Shown: positions 1-11,615, counted from the stretch's first letter. The stretch is DNA of 64,000 nt from Paragyromitra xinjiangensis (GCA_038503065.1 JBCAMK010000001.1:1488001-1552000); one strand, 5' to 3'. The notes: a model not told the origin generated them from the sequence alone. Numbers and translations are program-made.

Positions 1-2480
1 AGTAAGGCATCAACAGAAACGCAAGGCGAAGGACGCATACAGCAAGCTCCTTGAGGGCCTCTCTGGGCCGCCACTTACAATTCTTTTTGCGTCAGACGGT
101 GGTAATGCAGAAGGTCTTGCTAAACGGTTAGGAAGACGTGGCAAGGCCCGAGGCCTTAAGACACTAGTTATGTCCATGGAGGATTACCCTATTGAAGACC
201 TCGGAAACGAAGATAACATCGTTTTAATTACATCTACAGCCGGCCAGGGTGAATTCCCACAGAATGGCCATGCTTTCTGGCAGACTGTGAAGAACTCAAC
301 TGACTTGGACTTGGCTTCCGTCAACTACTCTGTGTTCGCTTTGGGTGATAGCCACTACTGGCCCCGTAAGGAGGATAAACATTATTATAATAAACCAGGA
401 AAGGATCTGGATAAGAGATTTGCGGATGTTGGGGGAAAGAGGCTTGCCGAAGTTGGCCTTGGTAATGATCAAGATCCCGATGGTTACCAGACAGCATACT
501 CTGAGTGGGAGCCGAAGCTGTGGAAATCCCTTGGCGTTGATAATGTGTCCGGCCTTCCGGACGAGCCGCCCCCAATCACCAACGAGGATATCAAGATTGC
601 GTCGAACTTCCTTCGTGGTACTATCGCAGAAGGCTTAAAGGACGAGAGCACTGGAGCAATTTCAGCTAGCGATCAGCAACTTACCAAATTCCACGGCACA
701 TACATGCAAGATGATAGAGATTTGAGAGACGAGCGTAAAGCTCAAGGGCTGGAACCGGCTTACTCCTTCATGATCCGATGCAGGCTTCCATCTGGCGTAT
801 CAACCCCTAAACAGTGGATTCAGATGGATGATATTAGCAATGCCTGGGGTAACCAGACAATGAAATTAACGACCAGACAGACCTTCCAGGTTAGATCCCA
901 AAATCCCATTCTTCGCTAAACATCCAAACACTAACTTTAAGTAGTTTCACGGTATTCTCAAGAGGAATTTGAGGTCATCCATGCAAGATATCAACAAGGC
1001 TCTCATGACCACGCTCGCAGCTTGTGGAGATGTCAACCGTAACGTCATGTGCAGTAGCTTGCCTACGCAAAATGCTTTCCACTCCGAAGTCCATGCTGCA
1101 TCTAAGCGTATCAGTGACCACCTCCTTCCTGCCACCACCGCCTATCACGAAATTTGGCTTAAGGATGAAAACGATAAGAAGGTCCAAGTCGCCGGTGACG
1201 CAATTGTTGATCACGAGCCTTTGTACGGACCAACCTATCTTCCCAGAAAGTTCAAGATCACCATTGCGGTTCCCCCACACAATGATACCGATGTTTACGC
1301 CCACGATATTGGTCTGATTGCGATCAAGGGTGAGAACGGCGAATTGGCTGGTTTCAATGTGCTGGTCGGTGGTGGTATGGGCGTTACCCATAACAACAAG
1401 AAAACCTACCCTCGAACAGGTAGCATGATGGGCTTCGCCGGAATTGATGAGATCCACCTAGTTTGCGAGAAAGTCATGCTTGTTCAGAGGGACAACGGTG
1501 ACAGGGGCAACCGCAAGCACGCCCGTCTAAAGTATACCGTCGATGATATGGGAGTGGATGTCTTCCGTAGCAAAGTAGAAGAACTTTGGGGCCGAAAGTT
1601 CGAGGAGGCAAAACCCTTCCACTTCGAGTCTAATGTCGATACCTTTGGGTGGCAAAAAGACGAGAATGGCAAAAACCACTTTACTTTCTTCATTGAGAAT
1701 GGTCGTATCGAGGACACTCCCGAGTTCCCCATGAAGACTGGGCTCCGCGAAATCGCCAAGGTGCACAAGGGAGAATTCCGCCTCACTGGCAACCAGCATC
1801 TTATCCTGAGCAATGTCGACGATGCAGACTTGTCAGCATTGAAGGATATGATGGCCAAGTATAAGTTAGACAATGTGCAGTTCTCAGGGTTGAGGCTATC
1901 CTCTTCTGCCTGTGTCGCCTTCCCTACCTGCGGTCTTGCGATGGCAGAGAGTGAGAGATATCTTCCAGTTCTGATCAGCAAGCTGGAAGGTGTCCTTGAG
2001 GAGAACGGTTTGCGCCATAACTCCATTGTCATGAGAATGACTGGTTGCCCGAACGGTTGTGCTCGGCCATGGCTCGCAGAAATAGGGTTTGTCGGAAAGG
2101 CTTATGGAGCATACAACAGTATGTTCCCTCTCTAGTTTCTCGAGACTCTACTTTCTACCAATAGCTGCTGATTATCTCGATACAGTGTACCTCGGTGGTG
2201 GTTACCACGGTCAGAGACTCAACAAGCTTTTCCGGAGCTCCATCAAGGAAGAGGAAATACTGGAAATTTTGAAGCCACTCTTCAAGCGTTATGCACTTGA
2301 ACGGGAGGATAGTGAGAAATTTGGTGACTTCTGCATTAGGATTGGAATGATCAAACCTACTACTGAGGGCAAGACATTCCATGATGATGTAAGCCCTCCT
2401 ATTTCCTTATTTGTGCGGCTAGATGATAAACTGATGCAAATAAACAGGTAGCAGAGGAGGACGCCGAGGATGATGAATAG
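1..2480 (+). CDS. MET5: Sulfite reductase [NADPH] beta subunit (hemoprotein), 5' partial
   Basis: Reduces sulfite to sulfide in cytosolic sulfate assimilation, as the siroheme/4Fe-4S partner of the Met10 flavoprotein. Proposed exons are 1-889, 945-2118, 2186-2388 and 2448-2480; the frame is open from base 2, so the gene starts outside the window. About 765 residues are visible, against roughly 1,400-1,500 for complete fungal Met5. A flavodoxin-like domain comes first (LFASDGGNAEG near residue 27, then TSTAGQGEFP and FALGDSHYW). Nitrite/sulfite reductase half-domains follow. The cluster-binding cysteines are present as CVAFPTC (C-x5-C) and GCPNGC (C-x3-C). The C-terminus is acidic (AEEDAEDDE). 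Intron 1 has a CTAAC branch site, and all three introns keep the frame. No ATG can be assigned here. Confidence 0.95.
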
Positions 2481-3092
2481 GCCAGACCTTCTGCGAAATC
2501 TTTTACGCGTGTGGTGGCAGTCGGACAATTTTCGAGGGGTTTCTTTCCTTAGTTTTGTGTTTGCGTTATGTGTTGCCTTTCTCTCTTATATATCATAAAA
2601 AATTTGTTTATATAGCATTCCAATTTCTTTCATTCCCAAAGACACGTGTACTTATGGTAAACCTTTCATTTTCAAGCTTAAAAATACCGTTGAATGTGCT
2701 TATATTACAGAGGTTGATGTAGCAGTTGCTAACGATCCCCTAGTTTCGCCAGATTATTGGTTTTATGACTCCTAATTAGCCTCCTAGAAATTATCGTGCA
2801 CCGAATATGAGAGAGTAAACCCAACAAGTGTTCTAATTTAGTTTCCGATATTTTTTTACAGAAATCAACTGACTACGGAGAAACTGGTTTTACTTTGCCT
2901 AATGCTAATTAGACGACAACTCTGGGCACTGCTACATGGGCCATCACTCGAATCACCCCAACCGTCTATCGACCGAAAATGGTAAAACAACCCAAACTTT
3001 TGATAATTTTGATTCCCTCAACCAAAGATTTTTTTCTCTCGTAGCCACGAAGAAAGATCGGCAAAGTAAAATACAGGGTGCTGAAAGAAAAT
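2481..3092. other. Convergent 3' intergenic region MET5 / RPL5
   Basis: AT-rich stretch between the tail-to-tail genes MET5 and RPL5. It holds AT-rich runs that could serve 3'-end formation. I see no coding frame or RNA gene. Confidence 0.6.
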
Positions 3093-4540
3093 TTAAGCAT
3101 CTTTCGCCGCCGCAATCTTGGCGTTGACGGCCTCGCGCCTCTGCTCGCGAGTCCTCTTCTTGAGTGTGTATTTCTCACTCTCAGCCTTCCAGTGCTGCTT
3201 ACCCCTCTTATCAGCATCGGGGTTCGCGAGGTTGGGATCTTCACGGATCTTGGTGTGAGCATTTTCGTAGACTTCCTCAATGCCGTCGGCTATGGAATTA
3301 AAAAGAGTATGTTAGCGCTTTTGTCCGATTGGATAGGAGAGGTGGGGGCGTGGGGGTAGATGCATAAAACTTGCCTTCGATGCCAGAATCGATATATTTT
3401 CCGAACTGAGACTTGTAGCGCTCTTCGTCGTCGTCAGCGAGTGTCTCCATGTACTCGGCGACGTGACCACCGAAGATGTATCTAGATGCAACACCACGTC
3501 AATAAATCGCCCCAGATCTCAAAACATTGCCAAGAGATACATACTTCCTCAATGTATCAGCGTCCAACTCCTTGGTCTCAATGTCGAAACCAGGAAATCT
3601 ACTCTCGCTATGGGGAATATACAGTCCACCATCGCTAGCGCCCTTCATGGCACCGAAGATACGAGCACCAGTTGAAGTCCTGTGAAGCCCAACATCCAAG
3701 TTGGCCTTGAAGGGACGAGTGGTCTCCCCATCAACATCTACCGCCTCGGTGATCTTGTATTCACCATCAACTTCTTCGACACCAGTGAATGACTCGTCAA
3801 GGCCGAGTTTAACAAGAGTGCGACGAGCAAGCAGCAGTCCAGTGGAGTAAGCCGCAGCCCAGTTGGTCAAACCATGCTTGATCCCGTAGCGAGGAAGCTC
3901 GTGGGAGTAGGCGCATGCGAGAACCTTGTCTCCTCGAATCTCGGCACTGATGATTTGACAGATGATCTAGATAGTTACAGAAAAGGATAGGCCAGACACC
4001 AAGAGCACAAACATTAGCCCACCTCCATTCACATTATTAAACGTTGTCAATAGACAAACGTTTTTCTATCAAACTGAGCATTTCTGCTACTGTGTTCTAG
4101 AATTGCGAATGATCGAGGTACGGGCATGGTTTTGCCTTTTTCTTTCTTTCGAATTTTCTAGTTTTTTGTTTTTCACACAGGCATAGGGCTATTGGATAGG
4201 AGTAAGTTTAACCAGGATAAGGGACATACATCGCGGTTGGTGAAGCGAACAACGAGTCTGTATTTGGGAGCATTGTACTTGTTTTTCGCCTGAGTAATCA
4301 ACCGCTTACGAGCATAATAATCGGTTTTCCCCTGCTGCCGGCGCCTATACTTTGTCTGATAGCGGGAGAAATAGGCGCTAGACTTGGTGTTCTTTGTGAA
4401 AGGCTGTTAAGATTGTCAGTAAGAAGTTATCCTAGAGAGATAAAGGTCCGTAGCAGAGTGTTTGATTCTGCAGACAGTTGTTTATTCCGCCATTGGAACT
4501 GAAAATACTGTTTTCATCAAGAAAGGAGTGTACATACCAT
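3093..4540 (-). CDS. RPL5: 60S ribosomal protein L5 (uL18)
   Basis: Large-subunit ribosomal protein that carries 5S rRNA into the 60S particle. Five coding exons on the minus strand: 4540-4538 (the ATG alone), 4403-4230, 3966-3545, 3481-3375 and 3289-3093. They give 300 residues against 297 in yeast. The product begins [19 protein letters not shown] and contains [23 protein letters not shown] and [14 protein letters not shown]; the tail is lysine-rich. An intron directly after the ATG is common in fungal ribosomal protein genes. The last intron (3374-3290) uses a GC donor, AG^GCAAGT; the GT alternatives nearby break the frame. Intron 2 (4229-3967, 263 bp) is the longest, and I found no C/D-box snoRNA in it. 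Confidence 0.95.
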
Positions 4541-6119
4541 TGTTTCTTGAGTTAGTGATGGTCGTTAAGGCTTTTTAATGCTAGTTGTCGTTTGGTGGTT
4601 GTTGGTTGTTGCCTGAATAGAACTTTTGGTGGGGCAAGAAGAACGTTTGTGGGGTTTCCGTCTTGTGACCGCCAAACCTTGGGGCAGAAGCTTAGTCAGC
4701 CAAATAGCTTGGCATTTTTACAATTCCAGAATCTGATCTTTTCGTCCGTTTTCAACTCTCTAAATTTTTTTTATTTCGTCGAGTATTTCGCATTGAATTT
4801 TCAGCACTTCAATCTTTCCCAAGATACGCCCCTGCATTAGCCGCGGATATATCCGAGTGAAAGTGGGGCATTTAGCGAAAGCCAAGCCCCACATGATCGT
4901 TATCAATCACGCCTCAAACGCATCTAATCGATTGACATTAAATCGTCAAAGATCGCCGCTTTGAGCTGCGGCCAAAAGGATCGAGAAGCAGGTATTATCA
5001 GGCACCCAGATCATTTCTCTTTAGCCCCACTCTTGAGGGGTCGAGATGCAAACCAACATGAGCCTTGATAGGTAAGACGGATTCGACTAAATTTTCCAGT
5101 TAGTCATGGGTTTCAGATAGGTCAAAGTCTATGCGGGATAGTTATTATTTACATGGTAGTTATTGATTTCAGAGAGATATTTTGACTAGCACCCCATGAG
5201 AATCCATGAGAATCAAAGGGAAAAGCCGTTTAGGCTTGTAGGGAGAATAGTCAGCTAATCCTGTTCCAGTCAAGCCTGTTACAAAACCAGGGAGAGAACC
5301 CTGGGACGCGGCAATCCATCTGTCTTGTCCCGTTCATCCCTGGTCATACATCGTTCATCTGTTTTCGGTTCTTCTTTCTGTCAAACGAAATCGGCATCTC
5401 CATATAAGGCAAGGCGAAGAAAATTATATTCCTCAGATACCATGCAAAGAATATGAGGTTGGACTTGGGAAAGCAAAGTACCCAGCTAGGGCAAGGAACC
5501 GATCTCCGTGGTGCTAGCTGTTCGACCTGTCCTCGTACGCTTATACCTGCTCTACGCTATATAAAGAGATTTGCCGTAACCTATAAGACATTGCGCACAG
5601 ATACATTGGCCAGTATGCGCGTTGTGATTCAGAATACACATTCTGTGTGTCAGGGTGTAATTATCAGAACCTCATGCAATGAGGTTGGGCCACGTTCGTT
5701 GGTGTACTGCAATGCTACAGGCTGGGTGGGGCTTATGGTATGTGCAAAAAATAAAAAAGGAGTTGTGCTTTTGCCCTGAGCTTACCCAGACCGTTTGCGT
5801 TGCCAACAAACCCTTGGTGGGGAAACAGGCATGAGGTTGTTTGGCTGTTTCGGACGGGGCCAGACCAGGTCAGGCTGTCCGAGCGCTCCTGTTGTGCTTT
5901 TCCGCTGCCATTTCTTTTGTGGCGCTATTCTGTCAAAATGCTGCGGGAGATTAGGTGATATCAAAAAGGTTATTAGGGGTACTTCAGCTGAACTTAGCAC
6001 CAATTGTGGATTTCGCGGAAACCATCACACTCTCTTCATTACTTATATTCCCACCTTGATCCAAACCTGATAACTAGAACTTGTCATCCAGGAATCTTGA
6101 CGCTCCCCAAAGCACTATA
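4541..6119. other. Divergent intergenic region RPL5 / ankyrin gene 1
   Basis: About 1.6 kb between the RPL5 start and the first ankyrin gene, so it must contain both promoters. Short open frames here have no recognisable domain and no splice partners. No repeat or RNA gene seen. Confidence 0.5.
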
Positions 6120-7040
6120 ATGTCACTCCTCATTTTCCCCAACGAGCTTATCCTCAATGTGGCTGAGAACCTTTCTCTAAAAGCACTCAACTCTCTCATC
6201 CAAACCAGCCACCGCCTCGCCTACCTCCTAACCCCGCTCCTCCACAAGAATGCCGTCAAACCCATAGACGAATGTCCGGCTCTCTGCTGGGCAGCTTCCA
6301 GGGGCCATGAACCGCTTGTCAAACTGCTACTAGAAAAAGGCCTACCCATCGAGGCCAGAGACAAAGAGTCTTCTAAAAGTGCCCTCATCTTCGCCGCTCA
6401 GGCTGGTCACGAGGAGATTGTCCGAACACTACTCGACAAAGGCGCGGGTATCAGCTCTCAGGAGCTATATGATGGTCTTACAGCGCTCCATTGGGCTGCG
6501 CGGTTGGGGCATGAATCGATAGTGCGACTTTTACTAGAGCGAGGGGCGGGTGTCAACTGCCAGGACGGTCTCAACACGTACCGACCATATTCCCGAAGAC
6601 GATTAGTATCTTCACTCTCTAAGAGGTACGTCATGGGCAGAAATAACACCGCGCTCCATTGGGCCGCCTATGCCGGACACGATTCGGTCGTTAAGGTACT
6701 CCTCGAGAACGGCGCAAGTGTGAATGTCCGAAACACGCTTCAAGATACACCACTTATTATTGCGACGGCGATGGCTTCTGAGAGCATGATAAAATTACTG
6801 ATCGATGGAGGAGCGGATCTTAATACACAAAATCTGCGGGGATGGACTGCGCTCCACTGGGCTGCAAGGAACGAGCTTAAGACACCGGTGAGATTATTAC
6901 TAGAAGGAGGCGCGAACCCCTTACTGCAGGACAATGGAGGGCTGTCGCCGTCGCGCTATTCTAGGGTGCGCGCTGAGAAACCGATTCATTCGTTTCTGCG
7001 AGAAAGCCAACCCGGGAGAACCCAGCAGGTGGCTTTGTAA
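6120..7040 (+). CDS. F-box-like / ankyrin repeat protein, 306 aa (copy 1)
   Basis: Single-exon gene. I chose the first true ATG (6120); the frame is open slightly upstream but without another ATG. Residues 1-45 (MSLLIFPNELILNVAENLS, then LNSLIQTSHRLAYLL) form an F-box-like helix pair. About six ankyrin repeats follow, marked by ALCWAASRGHEPLVKLLLEK, TALHWAARLGHESIVRLLLE, TALHWAAYAGHDSVVKVLLE and TALHWAARNELKTPVRLLLE. A basic insertion (YRPYSRRRLVSSLSKRYVMG) sits between repeats 3 and 4. Ankyrin stacks bind other proteins, and an F-box-like head suggests a substrate adaptor for an SCF-type ubiquitin ligase; that role is inference. A protein of exactly the same length and plan lies at 39094-40014. 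Confidence 0.85.
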   Translation: MSLLIFPNELILNVAENLSLKALNSLIQTSHRLAYLLTPLLHKNAVKPIDECPALCWAASRGHEPLVKLLLEKGLPIEARDKESSKSALIFAAQAGHEEIVRTLLDKGAGISSQELYDGLTALHWAARLGHESIVRLLLERGAGVNCQDGLNTYRPYSRRRLVSSLSKRYVMGRNNTALHWAAYAGHDSVVKVLLENGASVNVRNTLQDTPLIIATAMASESMIKLLIDGGADLNTQNLRGWTALHWAARNELKTPVRLLLEGGANPLLQDNGGLSPSRYSRVRAEKPIHSFLRESQPGRTQQVAL

Positions 7041-7665
7041 AGGTTATTTTTTTGGGTATAATACTGTATTGCGAGTTTTTGCGAAGTTTCTTAGGTTTAG
7101 GATATTTTTGGGGCATTCTAAAACGGTTGAGATTTATTATTCTGGATCTGGAGTTGCTTGTTTGCCGGGAGGCTTTTTCGTTAATGTTTGGACTGATCGA
7201 ATTATTCTTGAGCGTCATGCTGTGCAGAGACGAGATGTTGGTTTTTATAGTATTGTACCGAGAATAAAAATTTGATGGCGGGATAAAGAACTTGCTAGGT
7301 AAACCCACATGTACATATACTTGACATTTAGTCACTTAATTACGAGTGCGAGTTCCGTTTACGAGAGCAGTCCCCCAGTCTGCGTTGCTTCATCCTGATT
7401 GGTTCTTCAATCAGGGTACGGATCTTAATTGGACGATTCATCCCTGAAAGCTACAGTAGTAAACAAGTGTTAGCGCAAATCCCCTAACCACTTGCTAGCA
7501 ACAGCAAGTAAGTACCACTCACCGAGAACCACCAGCTTTCTCTGTTTCTTGTCTCTGCCTCCGTTCATCGCACTAACGCTCATGTTAACTACATGTAGCT
7601 AGGAACCCCATCGTCTGCAGTAGCCATTTTACTAACTTACGACTGTCGTTTAGGCTGTCACAGTT

Positions 7666-7947
7666 GTACAGTTGCGTCCAACAAGTACTTGCGGTTTTTG
7701 GAGTACCATGATGCAACAAGATGCCATGAACTACTCAATGAAAATATTTACTATTCAACAAAAATAAAGCATCATGTTTCGCCGTTATTGCTTAAAGCAT
7801 TAAAATCATGTCCTTTATTGTACTAGCGTGATTAAGATTCAGTTGTGGGAAGCATGGTGGATTTGGGGCATTATGCTATGGGCTCGTAGTGCCCCGTTGC
7901 ATCATGGTACCTCGAAGACTGCAAGAACTTGTTAGACGCAACTGTAC
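7666..7947. mobile_element. MITE-like element A (52-bp inverted arms)
   Basis: Left arm 7666-7717 and right arm 7896-7947 are reverse complements at about 45 of 52 positions. Arms begin GTACAGTTGCGTC and end GTACCATGATGCAAC. Most differences are transitions (C/T, G/A), which would fit RIP-like decay. The 178-bp spacer is AT-rich and has no coding capacity. No clear target-site duplication is visible at the arm ends. A non-autonomous DNA transposon is the likeliest reading; a plain genomic palindrome is the alternative. Confidence 0.6.
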
Positions 7948-9555
7948 CTGTCGTCAGGGAGTGCCGTCTGACAGCATCTAGTTTCTTGCTCTACATACAC
8001 CTCACCTCCTTTTGCTCATCTTTCCCAAGCCGACTCATCGCCCAACGGCCGATTCGTAGGGTTCATTCAGAGCCTTAAGCCCATTCATCGTGCATCACTC
8101 GATCTAACATAGGATGTCGTCTGGTGGATATAGTCTCACGAAAGTTCTAGGAAGCCTTCCAAGTCAGCAGTCAGCCCGCCAAGGCTCAGAAAGCGAGCTT
8201 AGTACTGGGGATTAGAGTTGTTCCCTCGCTGATTGCTTCTAAGGACCATAACTCAATTTGGCTTTGTTTAGAGATCTTGAGTGCGGTTGGAGGGTTTAGT
8301 GCAGGAGTATCACCTGGAAGCGATTGTACAGGAGGGTCCGATAGATTATATCTTGATGGCAGAGGCGACGTGGGGTAGTTTTATTCATTTCTGCTTTATT
8401 TTTATACAATCCAGCACTTGTGGGTTGTTGGTCCTTTAGTGTTTTCCGACTCGGCGTTGGGAGTTGGGAGATCGCGATAAATGTAGGGTTTGAAATAAGC
8501 CCATAGAAAGAAGCATATAGCCTAAGTAGCCGAACGCGTTTAATAAAATAAGAAAAGAAAATGGGAATGGGAATGGGAATCGGGGAAGAAGGGCAAGGGT
8601 TCTAAGAGATATACCGGTCCGGAAACGCACCATTTTCTGTCCTCCTTTTCTATGAGCAGGTAATAAACCAATGTATCTCAGGCGCAGGCGCTTGCGTCTT
8701 CCCAAAGGGCCCTTTAAAAAGCCAAAGACATTGCTCAGAGGAGATAGATCAAAGATCATTTGGTCGGGCGAGCGAGGTGTAAAAAAGCTATCCGGGCGCA
8801 TAAAAGTCGGCGGGATGTCCTTAGCAGAGTTTTTTTTTCGGTGATGCACCCATTTCCTGAGATTTTCCACCCCTAATTCCTTCCGTTCACACTGCGTACA
8901 GGTTGGTACCCGTGGTCATTATCTTAAAAAGCTTATCTGTCAGAAATAGTTTGACGGTGCTAATAGGTGCCAAAGTATCATTATCTCTCAATATTAGCGG
9001 CGGCGTGCCTTACGTTCTATACAGCTCTTGAGGATGATGAATAGGGCTAGATTATGCAAGAAACCGGTCTAGAAGGCACATGATAGAGACTCTAGGGTGT
9101 GAGTGAGATATGGTGACCGAGGCTTTCCGGGCTTTTGCTGACTTTTGCACTTTTAATGCGATATTGGAAACGTACAAACATTTATCAAGGGTAGGAGAGG
9201 CAAATATTATCATAGGAAAAATGGAAACATGTGCTATCCATGAGCCAAATATCATGTGGCATCGTTTGCGACGATTAAATTTGCTGACATAGGGTTGGCA
9301 AGAATCTTTTGTCTCGCGCTTCTCTCGACCAACCGCCCACCACCATCAACTTCTTCTTCTTCTTCTTCTTCTCTTTCGTTGCCACCGGGCCATTCTACGC
9401 ACATCCTGGCCGTAATGGCAATATCAAAGTTGGTAAGTGATAAGAGGCTTTTGACTCTCCGTAACTGACTAGATCCTGCCTGCGGCAAAACTTCAAAGGG
9501 CATATATTCAGGCTCGAAAATAACATTCATCAGACCCTTCATTCATCAGGCCCCC

Positions 9556-9590
9556 CAAATCAGGCCCTTCAAATCAGGCCCTTCAAATCA
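9556..9590. repeat. 14-bp tandem repeat, 2.5 copies
   Basis: The unit CAAATCAGGCCCTT occurs twice in perfect tandem (9556-9569, 9570-9583), followed by half a copy. Related CATCAGACCCTT and CATCAGGCCCC lie just upstream. The unit length is not a multiple of three although the stretch lies in an open frame. Confidence 0.8.
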
Positions 9591-9683
9591 GACAGTCTTC
9601 CACACACACAGCCTGAGGTTCTCGGCCCCTTTGCTAATATTCTCCCTCAACAAAACAGAGTGGTAAAGGGGGGGTTTCAAGTC

Positions 9684-10164
9684 ATGGTAGTTCTGGCTAT
9701 TGTGATTGGACAGATACTTGATACTATAGACCAAATGATTCAAAGCTTCGACATGAAGTTTCGATGCCTTGAGTACCAAACTTACAGGGGTGCGTGATCA
9801 TCTAACTAAGCTCTTGAAAAGATTTGATGAGCTCGACAAAGATATATTAAAGCTTGATGACATTCGTGTGGCCAAGTTAGGCCTGGAGATTATGCTTAAT
9901 ATTGCTGCTGCTGCATTCACATACACTATTTCAGTATAGATTTTCTCGTATGTACATCTGTACCAGGTAATCGCTCTGCACTAACATATATCTCTTTTCT
10001 AGATTAGCGGCGAACGGGCAAATGCTCCTGGGTATCAAGAGGAAAAGTGGCTATGGATGGGCTGGTGCTGGAAGCAGGAGATAATATGGTGTTATTTGAC
10101 CTTCCCGCTGGAGTGGTACTCGAATTACCTGGCGGAGATATACACCCGATGGAGGAGCGAGTAA
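9684..10164 (+). pseudogene. Coiled-coil protein gene with apparent 1-nt frameshift
   Basis: Family not recognised. The frame from ATG 9684 reads MVVLAIVIGQILDTIDQMIQ and reaches SFDMKF. Dropping the C at 9762 lets it continue as DALSTKLTGVRDHLTKLLKR into a heptad-like helix (RFDELDKDILKLDD), then LGLEIMLNIAAAAFTY. An intron at 9934-10002 (GTATAG donor, CTAAC branch site at 9981, TTTTCTAG acceptor) joins it in phase to a tryptophan-rich last exon, 10003-10164 (SGERANAPGYQEEKWLWMGW onward), ending TAA. The well-formed intron and sensible exons on both sides argue for a real gene. The frameshift may be a mutation or a sequencing error. Upstream of the ATG the frame stays open to about 9475, so the 5' end is uncertain. 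Confidence 0.45.
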
Positions 10165-10695
10165 ATGTTTTAGGTGAAGACACAGGGTTTATGATGGATT
10201 ATAAAGAAAGCGGCCGTTCTGTATACGTAGTACACGTAATTATAGGATGTATGGTTTTCGTTCTCTAAACTTTGCTGTTCGAGTACGTGAAGTTTCTCTG
10301 AAACCGTCGTCGCCGGTTTATGGGGAAGACCAGTCCGCGCACATAAAGTATCGTGCAACTAGGAGATAAAAAAAATAGAATAGAGGAACAGGATATACAG
10401 TCTCCCTTCACAACCCCCCATCATGTTTACATATTATGATAGACACTAAAGACTAGGAAGCTTTGTTCATACAGCCTCTGTAGAAACGCCAAAACACTAG
10501 CCGTGACAAGACCACGCTTGAACCCCAAGCCTAGAATCCATAATATCCTAGACATGAATCCCCATTATCCCCAGTACCGTGCCAACCCAACCTCAGTCAA
10601 CCCCCTATTTTCCACATCTTTTTATTCCCTTCGACATATTAATCATTACCCTCCATCCCCCATCCCAACACACTTGAACCAAAGCCTTCACCACC
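10165..10695. other. Intergenic, convergent to KEI1
   Basis: 3' side of KEI1 and of the coiled-coil gene. AT-rich, and the top strand is C-rich towards KEI1. Nothing else supported. Confidence 0.5.
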
Positions 10696-11615
10696 TTAAA
10701 CCGGCAAACTCGACCTCCTACTCCCCATACTCCTCCTCTCATCCTCACTCCTCCTAAACTTACTCCCCAACCTCTCCCACCCTTCCGCACCCTGCCAATA
10801 CGAAGTATTAACCCCAACCAACGCCCTCCCCAACCTCCCTTTCCACCCCTCCCCGTAATTCCTCCCCGAGAACGGCGCTTCCCCAGGGGTAGCACTATCC
10901 CTCACAACATTCCTCGCAAACGCCAACACAACGAGGACGAAATACAAGCGTATAACCCATAAGATGCTAATAATCAAGATACTCGTCGCGCTCTCAGGCT
11001 GCAACACCCCAGCAGACAAAAACGCCCCACCCTCAACACCCGCTCCAACCGCAACAGCATCCTGTCCGTCGGACGCCGGAACCGCCACGATACTAACATT
11101 ATACGCCGGTGAAGTAAAACCGGCATTCTCATCCATCGCCTTGGTTGCTGCGGCGAGTGGACCAGATGGGTGCTGCGAGAGCACAAGGAACCAGGAGATG
11201 CCGAAGAGGAGGGTGTATAGTGCGTTGATGAGGGAGTCTGCGACGTAGAGGTAGGCGAAGGAGAGTGCTGCGAGGGGATCCCGTTTGTGTAGACGTGTGG
11301 AGAGGGCTATGAGGGCTCCGCTGAGGAGTAGGGAGTAGATGTACATTGAGAGTTGTAGTGCGGATATCTCGGCTCCTGGAGGTTGTTAGTATTGTGGCTT
11401 GGCGGGGGAGGAGGTGGTGGAACCTGTGAAGATGGCGAGAATGCCGTAGATGCCTGAGACTTTGTTGAGGAGTGCACTCATTAGGATGAGTTCGGCGCCA
11501 TTTTGGAGGTCGAAGAGACCGAGGAAGTGCTAGGTGATGTCAGTAGTGGTTTTGGAGCGGATGGAGCGCTTATTCGACTTACTGTTGGCCGCAGGAAGTG
11601 GAATGGGAGGACCAT
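10696..11615 (-). CDS. KEI1: Kei1-like regulatory subunit of inositol phosphorylceramide synthase
   Basis: Kei1 is the essential Golgi partner of the catalytic subunit Aur1 in fungal complex sphingolipid synthesis. Exons 11615-11583, 11529-11424 and 11375-10696 encode 272 residues. The start reads MVLPFHFLRPT, then across the first splice HFLGLFDLQNGAELILMSAL and LNKVSGIYGILAIFT, typical of this family (DUF1753). Four hydrophobic segments follow: the LFDLQNGAELILMSALL region, MYIYSLLLSGALIAL, YLYVADSLINALYTLLFGIS, and ILIISILWVIRLYFVLVVLA near residue 190. The C-terminal tail is basic, with a serine/arginine-rich end (RRSMGSRRSSLPV). Splice phases (0, 1) agree with the frame. Family assignment comes from the N-terminal pattern; the middle is variable. 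Confidence 0.8.

Larger units (their letters stand above)
7041..9683. other. Long non-coding stretch with inverted-repeat element
   Basis: No convincing gene. It contains the 282-bp inverted-repeat element at 7666-7947 (listed separately), a short CTT run near 9350-9371 and a 14-bp tandem repeat at 9556-9590. A frame that stays open from about 9475 into the coiled-coil gene could be its 5' part. Confidence 0.5.

Noticed and set aside
1484..2032. 182-codon antisense frame in MET5
   Set aside because: Shadow of a highly conserved exon; no independent evidence of coding.
3967..4229. Possible snoRNA in the long RPL5 intron
   Set aside because: Looked for C/D boxes on the minus strand; no RUGAUGA/CUGA pair found.
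8436..8870. 144-codon minus-strand frame with a hydrophobic end
   Set aside because: It begins at GTG, has no domain, and the Phe/Pro run comes from a simple GGGAAT-type repeat (8561-8580). Not accepted as a gene.
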